Below are positions 24,636 to 34,753 of a stretch of 64,000 nucleotides of DNA, piece after piece. A program made the translations under genes and the position numbers. The notes beneath the pieces were generated by a model. That model saw only the letters and a list, made by a program, of their open reading frames with translations, was not told where the DNA came from and made no database searches. How positions within the stretch are numbered: position 1 is the stretch's first letter; each line of letters starts with the position of its first letter. Source of the stretch: Polluticaenibacter yanchengensis (GTDB lineage Bacteria; Bacteroidota; Bacteroidia; Chitinophagales; Chitinophagaceae); assembly GCA_027854065.1 (NCBI GenBank), contig JAQGEF010000012.1:62001-126000 (forward strand), given 5' to 3'.

Positions 24636-25808
24636 CTAATCATTCATTTTAGAAATAGCATATTCCAAGCCCCGTAATTCGGCCAAAGCTTTCAACCGGC
24701 CAATTGCAGAGTAACCGGGATATGCATTTTTTTGTAAGTCATCCAGCATCTGGTGCCCATGATCAGGACGCATTGGTAAACTTATACCACGTTTTTGTTG
24801 CAGTTTATAAATGGCTTTAATAATACTAAACATATCTGCATCACCTTCCAAATGCCTGGCTTCGTAAAAGTTACCAGCTTCATCACGCTTCGTATTTCGC
24901 AAATGCAAAAAATGAATTCTATCACAAAACAAATTCAACATTTCCGGCAAATCATTATCCGCCCGGGCACCAAAAGAACCTGTACAAAAACACAATCCGT
25001 TATTTACACTTGGTACAGCATTAAACAAATCCTCCACATCCTGTTTAGTACTTAGTATACGTGGCAACCCTAAAACCGGGAATGGCGGATCATCCGGATG
25101 TATCGCCAGCTTAATATTATTAGCATCTGCAACAGGGATTATCTCCTTTATAAATGTGAACAAATGTTCTTTCAATTTTTGAGTATCAATACCACTATAA
25201 CTTTCCAAGGCCTTTAATACCTGCTCAGGTGTAAAAGCATCTGAACTACCCGGCAAACCTAACATCGCATTTTTCAAAATACGTTCCTTTTCCGATGCTG
25301 GCATTTGATCATACCTTTCTTTTGCAGCAGCCAATATATCGGCGACATAGTCAGCTTCAGCCAAAGGACGTTTTAATAAAAAAACATCAAACACAACAAA
25401 GTCAAGATGGTGGAAATACAATGCTTTACTACCATCCGGCATTACAAAATTCACATCTGTTCGCAGCCAATCCAATACCGGCATAAAGTTGTAGGTAATC
25501 ACTTCAATACCGCACTCAGCCAAATTAATGATTGACTGTTTATAATTATCAATATGCGTTTGAAAATTGCCTCTTCTTTTTTTGATCTCATCACTTACAG
25601 GTAAACTTTCTACAACTGTCCAGTCCATACCATAGGATTCAATCATAGATTTGCGTTCGTTAATAGCATCAATCGTCCAAACTTCCCCTACCGGAATTTG
25701 GTGCAATGCCGTTACCACACCACTACAACCAGATTGTCTGATATCCGCTAAAGAAACCACATCATTTGGACCAAACCAACGCATGGTTTGTTGCATTAAG
25801 TATTTCAT
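24636..25808 (-). CDS. uxuA: Mannonate dehydratase
   Basis: UxuA dehydrates D-mannonate to 2-keto-3-deoxygluconate in glucuronate catabolism. The 390-residue protein begins MKYLMQQTMRWFGPND as in the family. It contains the metal-site segments KLAIHPDDPPFP, NGLCFCTGSFGA, FLHLRNTKRD and LPMRPDHGHQM. In this window it completes the path for glucuronic acid released by the GH67 and GH115 enzymes. It lies on the outer edge of the xylan locus, separated from xylA by a 700-base repeat block, so it probably has its own promoter. Confidence 0.95.
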   Translation of the reverse strand: MKYLMQQTMRWFGPNDVVSLADIRQSGCSGVVTALHQIPVGEVWTIDAINERKSMIESYGMDWTVVESLPVSDEIKKRRGNFQTHIDNYKQSIINLAECGIEVITYNFMPVLDWLRTDVNFVMPDGSKALYFHHLDFVVFDVFLLKRPLAEADYVADILAAAKERYDQMPASEKERILKNAMLGLPGSSDAFTPEQVLKALESYSGIDTQKLKEHLFTFIKEIIPVADANNIKLAIHPDDPPFPVLGLPRILSTKQDVEDLFNAVPSVNNGLCFCTGSFGARADNDLPEMLNLFCDRIHFLHLRNTKRDEAGNFYEARHLEGDADMFSIIKAIYKLQQKRGISLPMRPDHGHQMLDDLQKNAYPGYSAIGRLKALAELRGLEYAISKMND

Positions 25809-25910
25809 TCTTTAAATTTTTGAAGCTGTCAATTAAACAATACTTACAGGAATTGCTTTTTCTTTCATGACTTTGAAAACTGATTTTACTCATCGATAAC
25901 TATCCCGCAT

Positions 25911-26418
25911 GCTCCTCTCCCCTCCCTGGAGGGGTTGGGGTGGGTTTCTTCTGCATAATAAATCTACCTTCTATTAGAGATAGGTGTCGCACCTACGGCG
26001 CTTTAGATACAATAACACATTTTGCTTTCTACCATAATGTCGTCCCTACGGGACTTTAAAACGATAGTGTCATAGATGCGCAGATATATAACAATGACTG
26101 CATAGGAAATACATCTTAAAACCAGAACCGTCATTCAGAGCGCAGCGAAGAATCGCATTCCAACTTCCGAGCCCAGAGAGGAAGAACAGTCCACATAATA
26201 CGTGGGGATTTTTCCTCGGGTTACGTAAACTTCAAAGCAGTCTCAATTTCACCTCGTCAAAATGACTGTGAAACAGAGCGTCATTCTGAGCGCAGTGAAG
26301 AATCTAATTCCAACTTCCGAGCCTTGCGAGGAAGAACAGTCCACATAATAGCATGGGGATTTTTCCTCGGGTTACCTCAACTTCAAAGCAGTGTCAATTT
26401 CTCCTCGTCAAAATGACG
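25911..26418 (+). repeat. Composite dispersed repeat, forward copy
   Basis: Modules in order are CTCCCCTCCCTGGAGGGG with GGGGTGGGTTTC (25911-25949), CTACCATAATGTCGTCCCTA (26026-26052), and two 140-150 bp tandem units starting at 26129 and 26279. Those units run from GTCATTC, GAGCGCAGCGAAGAATC, through GGATTTTTCCTCGGGTTA, to CACCTCGTCAAAATGAC. The same modules occur in reverse order and orientation at 46263-47043. There is no ORF of note. Confidence 0.82.
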
Positions 26419-26429
26419 ATTGTCCAAAA

Positions 26430-26482
26430 CAAAAAAGTTTTGATAGAAAGTACATGCAAGCATGCACTTTCCACAAAACCTA
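26430..26482 (-). terminator. Terminator of the xylA/xylB unit
   Basis: On the minus strand GGAAAGTGCATGC pairs with GCATGTACTTTC. The outer GTTTTG/CAAAAC pair extends the stem, and CTTTTTTGTTTT follows. Confidence 0.75.
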
Positions 26483-26505
26483 TTATCAAAAACTGCTGCC
26501 CTAAA

Positions 26506-27822
26506 TTATAAAACGTACCTGTTTATTAAATTCTCCAGGTACTCCTGCTGACCACTGATCATATCCGGTTCACCATTATCAATTGCATACTGACGCAAAT
26601 CAGTCAATGATAATTTACCATTCTCAAAATCAGCTCCCGCACCACCATCAAAAGAACTGTAGCGTTTAGTACGTAAAGCTTTGTATTCAGAATTAGCCAA
26701 TATTTTATCTGCTAAAATCAACGCTTTTGCGAACGTATCTATGCCACCAATGTGCGCATAAAAAATATCTTTAGGATCGGTACTGTTACGACGGATTTTA
26801 GCATCAAAATTAATACCACCACCGGCTAAACCACCGGCTTCCACCAATACCAGCATTGCTTCTACCAACTCATTAATGTTATTAGGAAACTGGTCCGTAT
26901 CCCAACCGTTTTGGTAATCACCACGGTTAGCATCCATAGAACCTAATACACCGGCATCAGCTGCTACCTGTAACTCATGCTGAAACGTATGGCCAGCAAG
27001 CGTTGCATGATTTACTTCAATATTGATTTTAAAATCATTCAATAAATCATGTTCACGTAAGAAACCGATTACAGTTTCGCAATCATAATCGTATTGATGT
27101 TTACTAGGTTCACAAGGTTTCGGTTCAATAAAGAAATTACCTTTAAATCCAATGCTTCTAGCATAATCTTTAGCCAGGTGTAAGAACTTCGCCAAATGCG
27201 CTTTTTCACGCTTCATATTGGTGTTCAGCAGGCTCATATAACCTTCACGACCTCCCCAGAATACATAGTTCTCACCACCCAAAGCAACAGTAGCATCCAA
27301 AGCTGCTTTTACCTGTGCGCCACCGTGTGCCAATACATGAAAATTAGGATTGGTAGCCGCGCCATTCATATAGCGCTTATTGGAAAATAAATTAGCGGTA
27401 CCCCACAATAATTTAATGCCGCTTGCATCCTGGTGCTGTTTTAAATGAGCTGTAAGCGCCTGTAAGCGTCTGTCATTTTCATTAATATCGTTGGTGTAAT
27501 CTACCACATCCACATCGTGAAAACAATAATATGGCACATTCAATTTAGAAATAAATTCAAAAGCCGCATCCGCTTTATCTTTAGCTCTGTCTACAGCATC
27601 TGATTTAGTATTCCATGCAAAACTCTGGGTTGGTTCACCAAACGGGTCGCCACCATTGGCACAAAAGCTATGCCAGTAGGCAACAGCAAATTTCAACCAT
27701 TCTTTCATGGTTTTATTACCCACTACCCTGGTCTCATCGTAAAACCTATATGCTAACGGATTATCCGATTCTGCACCTTCGAATTGAATTTTCGAGATTC
27801 CTTTAAAATACTCGTTGCTCAT
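26506..27822 (-). CDS. xylA: Xylose isomerase
   Basis: XylA converts D-xylose to D-xylulose, the first step for the sugar released by the xylanases encoded here. The 438-residue class II length and motifs are clear: [12 protein letters not shown] (catalytic His and metal-binding Asp region), [32 protein letters not shown] and [18 protein letters not shown]. It is the last gene of the minus-strand arm, 17 bases after xylulokinase, and is followed by a terminator. Confidence 0.97.
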   Translation of the reverse strand: MSNEYFKGISKIQFEGAESDNPLAYRFYDETRVVGNKTMKEWLKFAVAYWHSFCANGGDPFGEPTQSFAWNTKSDAVDRAKDKADAAFEFISKLNVPYYCFHDVDVVDYTNDINENDRRLQALTAHLKQHQDASGIKLLWGTANLFSNKRYMNGAATNPNFHVLAHGGAQVKAALDATVALGGENYVFWGGREGYMSLLNTNMKREKAHLAKFLHLAKDYARSIGFKGNFFIEPKPCEPSKHQYDYDCETVIGFLREHDLLNDFKINIEVNHATLAGHTFQHELQVAADAGVLGSMDANRGDYQNGWDTDQFPNNINELVEAMLVLVEAGGLAGGGINFDAKIRRNSTDPKDIFYAHIGGIDTFAKALILADKILANSEYKALRTKRYSSFDGGAGADFENGKLSLTDLRQYAIDNGEPDMISGQQEYLENLINRYVL

Positions 27823-27839
27823 AAAACTAATTTATATGT

Positions 27840-29321
27840 TTATTGTATTTGTTTATCTAAGTATTGAAACCAGTCATTATATACCGATTGGTATTTATCA
27901 ACCAAATCTTTTTGCGGCTCAATAATGGTTAATGGTTTAAAATTGCTGAATGCCTCACCCGGATTGCTGTAACACCTGTTACCAATACCGGCACCAATTG
28001 CGGCTCCCACACTGCCATCGTTGTTATACAACTCTACCGGAATATTCAGCGTATTGACAAATGCTTCCGAAAAGACAGGACTTAAGAACATGTTGGCTTT
28101 ACCGGCCCGTATTATTGTTGGATTAATTTTATTTTCCTGCAAAATATCAAAGCCATATTTAAAAGAACACGCAATGCCCTCCTGCCCTGCTCTTACCAGG
28201 TGCGCATGCTGATGAATATTAAAATCCAAATTATAAAACTGAGCACCCACCGATTTATTTTCCAGCATCCTTTCTGCACCATTGCCAAAAGGTAAAATGC
28301 GCAACTCATCAGCACCAATACTCACTTTAGAAGCCAGGTCATTCATAACTGCGTAGCTCTCTGAACGGGTCATATCTTTTAACCAACGATTCAAAATACC
28401 CGTACCATTTATGCAAAGCAATACGCCTAATGATGGATTGGCATGCGTATAATTCACATGTGCGAAAGTGTTGACCCTGGATTGGGTATCAAATGTCAAT
28501 TCATCCGTAACCCCATATATAACACCACTTGTACCTGCAGTTGCAGCCACTTCGCCCGGATTAAGCACATTCAACGACAAGGCATTATTTGGCTGGTCAC
28601 CGGACTTATAAGATACCGGGATACCAGGTTTTAAGCCCAGTTCTGAAGCGACTTCCTTTGTTACATTTCCATGAACAGAAAACAGATCCTGCACTACCGG
28701 AATCAGGTAATCCCTGAATCCATAATAATTCATTACATCCCTGGAGATTTCCTTTGATTTAAAATCCCAGAAAATCCCTTCTGATAATGCTGAAATAGAA
28801 GTGGTAATACTGCCGGTAAACTTATAAGCTGCAAAATCCCCCGGCAACATTATCTTATCAATCCTGTCAAATATCTCAGGTTCATTTTCTTTTATCCATG
28901 CCAGTTTAGAAGCTGTAAAATTACCAGGCGAATTCAGTAATCTTTGTAATGATGTGGAGTGACCAATTTCATCGAAAGCCTTATTACCTATTTCTACCGC
29001 CCGGCTATCGCACCAGATAATGCTGTTTCGCAACACTTCGCCCTTTTTGTCTAAAACGACCAAACCATGCATCTGGTAAGATATACCAATAGCTGAAATA
29101 TCTTTAGGGTCGTACAGATTAAAACTATTTGCTTTTAGAATAGCCTGTTTAATATTATGCCACCAATCATCCGGAGACTGTTCTGCCCAACCTGTTTTTG
29201 GAGAAATTATTTCCGTTTCCGTTTCCGGGTAGTTGGTCGAACAAATACAGTTCAATGTCTGGCTATCTATTACAGATACTTTTATTGACGAAGTTCCTAA
29301 ATCGATTCCTAATAACAACAT
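27840..29321 (-). CDS. xylB: Xylulokinase
   Basis: XylB phosphorylates D-xylulose to xylulose 5-phosphate, which enters the pentose phosphate pathway. It is a FGGY-family kinase of 493 residues. The N-terminal phosphate-binding loop is LLLGIDLGTSSIKVSV, with WCDSRA and AISYQMHGLVVLD in the substrate domain. The C-terminal ATP domain shows AATAGTSGV and IRAGKANMFLSPVFS. I start at the ATG at 29321 because a start at 29384 would overlap the upstream GH35-like gene and add 21 residues not typical of the family. Confidence 0.95.
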   Translation of the reverse strand: MLLLGIDLGTSSIKVSVIDSQTLNCICSTNYPETETEIISPKTGWAEQSPDDWWHNIKQAILKANSFNLYDPKDISAIGISYQMHGLVVLDKKGEVLRNSIIWCDSRAVEIGNKAFDEIGHSTSLQRLLNSPGNFTASKLAWIKENEPEIFDRIDKIMLPGDFAAYKFTGSITTSISALSEGIFWDFKSKEISRDVMNYYGFRDYLIPVVQDLFSVHGNVTKEVASELGLKPGIPVSYKSGDQPNNALSLNVLNPGEVAATAGTSGVIYGVTDELTFDTQSRVNTFAHVNYTHANPSLGVLLCINGTGILNRWLKDMTRSESYAVMNDLASKVSIGADELRILPFGNGAERMLENKSVGAQFYNLDFNIHQHAHLVRAGQEGIACSFKYGFDILQENKINPTIIRAGKANMFLSPVFSEAFVNTLNIPVELYNNDGSVGAAIGAGIGNRCYSNPGEAFSNFKPLTIIEPQKDLVDKYQSVYNDWFQYLDKQIQ

Positions 29322-29347
29322 ACAGTTCTCTGGTATTTTCTTATTGC

Positions 29348-30970
29348 TTAATATGCGTACAATGCTACTTTCTGAATTTCCCAATCATTGGTCGGTATTC
29401 TTATATGTCTTCCCTGGTGCGTTTGATCGCCATTATTTCTTATGGAAACATTAAAAACACCATCCTTAAATCTTCCTTTATCAGCCGTTAATATACCGGC
29501 TTCTAACTTAGAATTTTTATGCTCAAATGTAAGCACTACTCCTGTACCACCCACATAAAAATCGTTTTTATCTGTTTGAATAATGATAGCACCACTTGGC
29601 GGCCAGGACGTGTCTTTAGCCTGGCTTGACCAGTTTAAAGTCAGGTCATGTTTAACGGTTATAATAAAATCACCCAACTCTATTTTTTCACTGTTATTTT
29701 TCTTATCAAGCAATACGCCTTCAACCTTTTTTCCCCCGGTATATGCTTTAAACAACTCCGCTTCCATCTGCTTAATAATATCATAACTTTTACCTAAAAG
29801 TGCACTATTAACAGCCGAACCGTTTTCAATAGAAAAAGGTGAAAAGCCAATAGCTTTATAATGTCCGACTGCATATAGCGCCTTTGCGCCCACCGTGGAA
29901 TCGAAGTGAATTTCAGGCACAAACAAAGGATTGTTATTTCTTACAAACAAATCGTTATAGTACTTAAAATTCGGATTGTAAAAATCAGGACTCAACATAT
30001 CAATATCCGGAGCCGCTACCTGCCAGATATTTAAAATATGTGGCAAAGGTCCTGCACTTGGATAATCGCCCTGCTTCACAAAACGATGATTCAATGCTGC
30101 GTTTACAAACATCGGAATATTGTAAATTTTCTTTCCTGCTTTCGCTACTTCATTCGCATACTGCGCATAATAGTAAGCCTGAAAAATCTCTTCTCCATCC
30201 AGGTCATTCCCAAAAATGGTTGGCCAGTTACCCTTCGTTTTACTGCCATTTTGTTTCCACTTATCTGCCAACTCCGGAACTAACGCTTTACTTTCTTTTT
30301 GCAGATAGTTGGAAAGTATTGCCGGGATTTCTGCATTAAACTGTTTGGTAGCAGTGGCTGTATATTCCCTGGCACTGCCTAACATCCCAATTTCATTTTC
30401 CACCTGTACCATTAAAACCGTTCCATGCTTTTCGTCTATCTGTTTTACATGCGCCATCATTGCTTCATAAGCTTTGATATCTGCATCCAGATTATCCTTA
30501 TCAAAAGCCGATAAAATTTCTACTCTTTTGCCAGCATTTGTTACGGCCCGTTCAAATCTTTTTACATCTTGTTTTACCCAGGTTGGCGCATAACAGCTCA
30601 TACTGTTTTTCCAGGTACCAAACCATAATATAACCACCTGCATATTATTGGCACGTGCACCTAAAATCAAACTATCAACCAAAGCAAAATCAAACTTTCC
30701 TTCTGCCGGTTCTATCAGTTCCCAATAAACAGGAGCCAATACTGTATTAAGGTTCATGCGTTTCAGTTTAGGCCACATAGCCCGCATATCTTCTAAACCT
30801 GATGCTGTTGAATTTCCTGTTTCGCCGGCAAGCAGGATAAACGGTTTCTCTTTATGAAACTGCGGTATACCATTGATGGCCTGTAATCGTGGGCCGGCAC
30901 TTTGCTGTGCCAACCCTAGCGATACAAATACGAAAACTAAAACTACACTAAATATGATTGAACGCATCAT
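29348..30970 (-). CDS. Secreted GH35-like glycoside hydrolase with DUF5597-type C-terminus
   Basis: A 540-residue protein with a signal peptide (to LGLAQQ, residue 22) and a TIM-barrel domain of the GH35/GH42-like clan A. The probable acid/base is the Glu in VLMVQVENEIG and the nucleophile the Glu in NPLFVPEIHFD. The C-terminal 150 residues look like the beta domain labelled DUF5597. Related proteins are annotated beta-galactosidase; here the setting in a xylan locus suggests removal of a galactosyl or xylosyl side group. It lies between GH10 and xylB, with a family 2 repeat just upstream. Confidence 0.8.
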   Translation of the reverse strand: MMRSIIFSVVLVFVFVSLGLAQQSAGPRLQAINGIPQFHKEKPFILLAGETGNSTASGLEDMRAMWPKLKRMNLNTVLAPVYWELIEPAEGKFDFALVDSLILGARANNMQVVILWFGTWKNSMSCYAPTWVKQDVKRFERAVTNAGKRVEILSAFDKDNLDADIKAYEAMMAHVKQIDEKHGTVLMVQVENEIGMLGSAREYTATATKQFNAEIPAILSNYLQKESKALVPELADKWKQNGSKTKGNWPTIFGNDLDGEEIFQAYYYAQYANEVAKAGKKIYNIPMFVNAALNHRFVKQGDYPSAGPLPHILNIWQVAAPDIDMLSPDFYNPNFKYYNDLFVRNNNPLFVPEIHFDSTVGAKALYAVGHYKAIGFSPFSIENGSAVNSALLGKSYDIIKQMEAELFKAYTGGKKVEGVLLDKKNNSEKIELGDFIITVKHDLTLNWSSQAKDTSWPPSGAIIIQTDKNDFYVGGTGVVLTFEHKNSKLEAGILTADKGRFKDGVFNVSIRNNGDQTHQGRHIRIPTNDWEIQKVALYAY

Positions 30971-31174
30971 CTACTGTCTTTATGAAATTCATTTCAATTG
31001 TAATAATCCTTGCTATTAAAAGCTGAATAGAATGACTACTGCCGAAGGGCTGCCGGATACGGAGGGCTACCGCTTTAGCGGTAGGTGCCTTAGCACCGAG
31101 CGCAGCGAGCCCGCAGAAGCCGGAACGAATGCTCCTCCATGTTTATAAGTCTATAGCCCCATCAGCTTTAAGAC
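30971..31174. other. Intergenic region with family 2 hairpin repeat
   Basis: 204 bases between GH10 and the GH35-like gene; nearly half is the repeat at 31047-31135. It may uncouple the downstream xylose genes from the SusCD-GH10 transcript. Confidence 0.5.
31047..31135 (+). repeat. Hairpin repeat family 2, copy 3
   Basis: GGGCTGCCGGATACGGAGGG at the left and CGAGCGCAGCGAGCCC, AGCCGGAACGAATGCTCC at the right match copies at 4.4 and 8.5 kb. The inner part is two compact hairpins: CTACCGCTTTAGCGGTAG (31067-31084) and GTGCCTTAGCAC (31085-31096). Confidence 0.78.
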
Positions 31175-32779
31175 TTATTTGCCGGCATCCTTCAATGCAT
31201 TATAAACCGCATCAAATGCTTTCTTTTTACTAAAGTCTGAATTAAACAATAATGGAAAATCCTTACCACCATCATATAACCAACTCAAATCATCACTGAT
31301 TCCCCAAACGGTAATCCCTGCTCTTTGTGCTGAAGGCACGTATTTCAGATAGGCTTTAATAATGTATTCATACATTGCAGCCTGGTAAGTTTCCTGCAAC
31401 GGTGTCATTACAAAACCAACTTTACCCAATGGATTTATTCTCACATCCAGCTCCGAAATTCTTACTTTCAGACCTGTAGCTGCCAACTTGATAAACATAG
31501 AATCAATTAAAGCATAATTCGCATTCCAATTCACATGCATCTGCGTACCAATACCATCAATTTTGGCCCCTTTGGCTTTCAGCTCTTTTACATAAGCAAT
31601 TAAAGAATCCGTTTTAGCTCTGCTGCTTTCCAGGCCATAATCATTAATATACAATGTAGCGGAAGGATCTGCTGCTGCTGCGTAATTAAAAGCTTTCAAA
31701 CCGAAATCACGGCCTAAATAATCACCCCAGAAAAAGATATCTGAAGCCTCTTTATTAGATACATCGGAACTATTAGCGGAAGTTCTGTAGGCGCCGGACG
31801 GACTCATTGTTTCATTAATAACATCCCACTCCTTCACTTTTCCCTTATAATGAGTCACCGTTTCTGTAATAAAGTTTTTTAATGCTGCATCTACTTTACT
31901 GGCCACTTCCGCACCACTTGGCGCTACTACCGATTCTTTCACACTCACATCATCAATATAGTAGGTATTCGCCACCAGACCCATATCAAACAAAACACGG
32001 GTTTTTACCGCACTGGCCGTAAAAGTCCAGGAGACTTGTTGCCAGGTCATACCAATCGCTTGCCCGCCCTGGTATTGAGCCGTACCACCTTGTGTAGATA
32101 AACGGATATTACCGCCCGGCTGAGTAGCACGGATGTAATAGGTGACCATATAAGGCGTACCGATTTTTGTATCCAGTTCCTGGCTCCCCACCTGCACCCG
32201 CCATTCGCCACCTGCATTGTTATTAGGATTTACAACAGACATAAATCCACTACCGGTACGCGCATTTGCACCATTGGTTAAGTAAGAAACCGTAGCCCCG
32301 TTTGTATTATAGGTAGACCATGCACCTTGCCCGGACTCAAAGCCTCCATTAGGTAATAACTCTGAAGGTGCAGCTACCGTAATACCTGCGTAATTTTTCA
32401 GATAACCGGCATTCTGGTTGGCATGCCAGCCCAAAGTGTGTCCGAATATTTCCATGCTGCCTACTGCATTAGCAAGGGCATCTGCGCGTGAAAAATCAAT
32501 GGTTCCGTTTCCCTGAACCAATGCGCCATGCTTCATATTGTAACCGTAAGTAACCGCGTCAAAATTTGCTTTTACTAAAGACGCGTAAGTAGAACCGGCA
32601 AGCATTGGCGTATAATCAATACCTACACCCAACTTTATATCCGAAGCATCTTTTAGGTTCGCTCCTGTAGAAGGAAAATCTCCCTCATTTAAAAAACCTG
32701 TATCCTTCATTTTAGTGCAGGCATTGAGCGATGCTATAGCCGTTAATAAAAACGTATATTTTATAATATTTTTTTTCAT
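31175..32779 (-). CDS. GH10 endo-1,4-beta-xylanase lipoprotein with inserted carbohydrate-binding module
   Basis: Endo-xylanase that cuts the xylan backbone, probably at the cell surface: a lipobox LNAC sets the lipidated cysteine at C21. The GH10 barrel is split. The first part ends near FGHTLGWHANQN. Then about 150 residues form a CBM4/CBM22-like beta-sandwich (from LLPNGGFESGQGAWSTYN to YYIDDVSVKES). The barrel resumes with HYKGKVKEWDVINETMSP (acid/base Glu) and LKVRISELDVR (nucleophile Glu). This insertion architecture is known from Bacteroidota xylan loci. I start at 32779 (MKKNIIKY) instead of 32788. It follows SusD in the operon. Confidence 0.94.
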   Translation of the reverse strand: MKKNIIKYTFLLTAIASLNACTKMKDTGFLNEGDFPSTGANLKDASDIKLGVGIDYTPMLAGSTYASLVKANFDAVTYGYNMKHGALVQGNGTIDFSRADALANAVGSMEIFGHTLGWHANQNAGYLKNYAGITVAAPSELLPNGGFESGQGAWSTYNTNGATVSYLTNGANARTGSGFMSVVNPNNNAGGEWRVQVGSQELDTKIGTPYMVTYYIRATQPGGNIRLSTQGGTAQYQGGQAIGMTWQQVSWTFTASAVKTRVLFDMGLVANTYYIDDVSVKESVVAPSGAEVASKVDAALKNFITETVTHYKGKVKEWDVINETMSPSGAYRTSANSSDVSNKEASDIFFWGDYLGRDFGLKAFNYAAAADPSATLYINDYGLESSRAKTDSLIAYVKELKAKGAKIDGIGTQMHVNWNANYALIDSMFIKLAATGLKVRISELDVRINPLGKVGFVMTPLQETYQAAMYEYIIKAYLKYVPSAQRAGITVWGISDDLSWLYDGGKDFPLLFNSDFSKKKAFDAVYNALKDAGK

Positions 32780-32834
32780 TGCAATCAACTTTATTTGATT
32801 TTAAAAACAGTCTGCAGTTCGCATGATTTTTTTA

Positions 32835-32890
32835 TTATTGAGCCACCTGCTTACTACTATTTAGCATCGTTGTGTCACTCCCTTTTACCG
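32835..32890 (-). repeat. GTGACACAACGATG dispersed element, copy C
   Basis: On the minus strand: GTAAAAGGGAGTGACACAAC, GATGCTAAATAGTAGTAAGC, then AGGTGGCTCAATAATAAAAA. It lies in the 148-base gap between SusD and GH10, in the direction of transcription, about 60 bases before the GH10 start. Confidence 0.8.
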
Positions 32891-32936
32891 CATCTCCTTT
32901 ACTCAGCCATTTCAAATCATGTGGCCTGCAAAACAA

Positions 32937-34742
32937 TTAATTTGTATAACCCGGATTTTGATATTGTGATTTGTTAGGATCATTCATAGCATTCAGCTGT
33001 GTCTGGGGTATTGGTCTCAATACATGATGGTCTTTGATATTGGCAGCGCCTAACGCATTGTAACGTTTTACCCTGTCCACCAGTAAACCTCTGCAAGCCA
33101 GGTCAGCCCAACGAATACTTTCACCAAACAATTCACGCGTTCTTTCTTCCATTATAAAATCAATTGTTAAATCAGCAGCTGTAATGGTTACCCAATTTGG
33201 TGTTTGTGGCGTACCAGTGTTTCTTTTGGTCATTTGCTCTTCTCTCAATGCCAGTTCAGCAGCACTCAAACCAGTTCTGTAAGCAGCCCTCTTTCTCAAT
33301 GTTGTAATATATCCAAGTGCTTCCGCAGTCTTGCCCGTTTTCATAGCAGCTTCCGCAGCTATCAAATACACTTCAGATAATTTAGCCACAACAAAAGGAC
33401 GGCCTGAAACATCATTTACAGTTGCTCTTTTATTATCATCGTACTTTTTCAGATTCGGATAAATTTGTAAAGCAGGATTAGATGGCAGGTAAAACTGGCT
33501 AGGTGGAATTACTCTGTATTTTTTACCCGTCATTAAAGTGGCTTCAAAGTCAGAAGGTGCTAAAACAAAAGCTGTATCACCAACTGCAAAATCATTTCTT
33601 GCTACAGTCGTTAACCATACTGTTCTGAATGTGTTGTTATAACGGCTATCATAGTATTTATCTAAAAACGCTACATTGTAAGTATATGGCGTCGGACACA
33701 ATTGTCTTAATGGGCGGCCATAATTCAGTACACGGTCCGGTATAGGTAATACACCTGAACCTGCAGGCACCTGAACCGTTGGGTAATTACAATTAAAGAA
33801 GTTGTTGGAAATATTCGCCTTGTTTGTAAACTCAGAAGAAGGATTATTCACCTCATTATCCGCATGGTTACCAGGTACCCTTTCAATAGAAAATAAAATC
33901 TCACTATTATAATCATTATCCTCTCTGTGAACATCTGCATAGTTTTGCAATAAAGTAGTACCATAAGTAGCCTTATTGTCTATTAAATGTTTCGCTACCA
34001 AATAAGCACTGTCAAAATCTGTAGCTTGTTTCGCTGCAGAATAGCCTCTGTACAAATATGCTTTTGACAACATGTGGAATGCCGCAGACTTAGATAACTT
34101 GAACGCTCCGGCCGGGCGCTGATCCGGTAAATTCTCTGTAGCATATTTTAGATCAGCGATAATTTCACGGTAGTTCTTTACAAAAAGGTCATTAACCGGT
34201 AACCTGTTGAACCCCTGGTATGCTGATTGATTAAATGTTAGCTCACCACTTCCTAAATCCAATGGCACGGCGCCAAACTGCTGTACCAGTAAGAAATAAT
34301 ACAGACCACGTAAATAATGTGCTTCTGCCAAAAGTGTTTTTCTCACATTATCCGTAACATTTACTTCCGGGGCAAAATTAATAACGGCATTCGCTAAATT
34401 AATATGCGAAAAGTTCCTGTTCCATGGCGTTAATATGTGGCCGTTATCAGAGTTGATCGTATAGTTCCCCAACTGTACTTCACCTGTCTGGTTAAAGCCC
34501 TGGTCACCTGAAGTAATTTCGTCTGTACCGTTATTCATAATTAACATGGCACCCATCGGGCCATAGTTAAAACGCATACCTGAGTATAATGCATTCACTG
34601 CATTTTGAATACCGGAAGACGTTTTTAAATATTCTGTTGTAAAAACAGTTCTAGGCTCTTCGTCCAATATTTTAGAACAACTTGTAGTTAAACCAACCAA
34701 ACCTAATAATATGGACCATTTATAAATATTTTTCTTTTTCAT
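32937..34742 (-). CDS. SusD/RagB-family glycan-binding lipoprotein
   Basis: SusD proteins are surface lipoproteins that close over the SusC channel and capture oligosaccharides, here most likely xylo-oligosaccharides. The 601-residue protein has a lipobox (GLVGLTTSC, C22) and then ILDEEPRTVFT. The helical repeat region includes LLAEAHYLRGLYYFLLVQQFG, and the C-terminal signature is LTIDFIMEERTRELFGESIRWADL. It follows SusC with an 11-base gap, the normal arrangement. No SusE/SusF-like protein is encoded next to it. Confidence 0.96.
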   Translation of the reverse strand: MKKKNIYKWSILLGLVGLTTSCSKILDEEPRTVFTTEYLKTSSGIQNAVNALYSGMRFNYGPMGAMLIMNNGTDEITSGDQGFNQTGEVQLGNYTINSDNGHILTPWNRNFSHINLANAVINFAPEVNVTDNVRKTLLAEAHYLRGLYYFLLVQQFGAVPLDLGSGELTFNQSAYQGFNRLPVNDLFVKNYREIIADLKYATENLPDQRPAGAFKLSKSAAFHMLSKAYLYRGYSAAKQATDFDSAYLVAKHLIDNKATYGTTLLQNYADVHREDNDYNSEILFSIERVPGNHADNEVNNPSSEFTNKANISNNFFNCNYPTVQVPAGSGVLPIPDRVLNYGRPLRQLCPTPYTYNVAFLDKYYDSRYNNTFRTVWLTTVARNDFAVGDTAFVLAPSDFEATLMTGKKYRVIPPSQFYLPSNPALQIYPNLKKYDDNKRATVNDVSGRPFVVAKLSEVYLIAAEAAMKTGKTAEALGYITTLRKRAAYRTGLSAAELALREEQMTKRNTGTPQTPNWVTITAADLTIDFIMEERTRELFGESIRWADLACRGLLVDRVKRYNALGAANIKDHHVLRPIPQTQLNAMNDPNKSQYQNPGYTN

Positions 34743-34753
34743 ATAGCAAGCAT

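Larger units (their letters stand above)
25809..26505. other. Repeat-filled intergenic region between uxuA and xylA
   Basis: About 700 bases without a gene. It holds the uxuA upstream sequence (25809-25910), a composite repeat (25911-26418) that also occurs reversed at 46.3-47.0 kb, and the xylA terminator. Confidence 0.6.
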
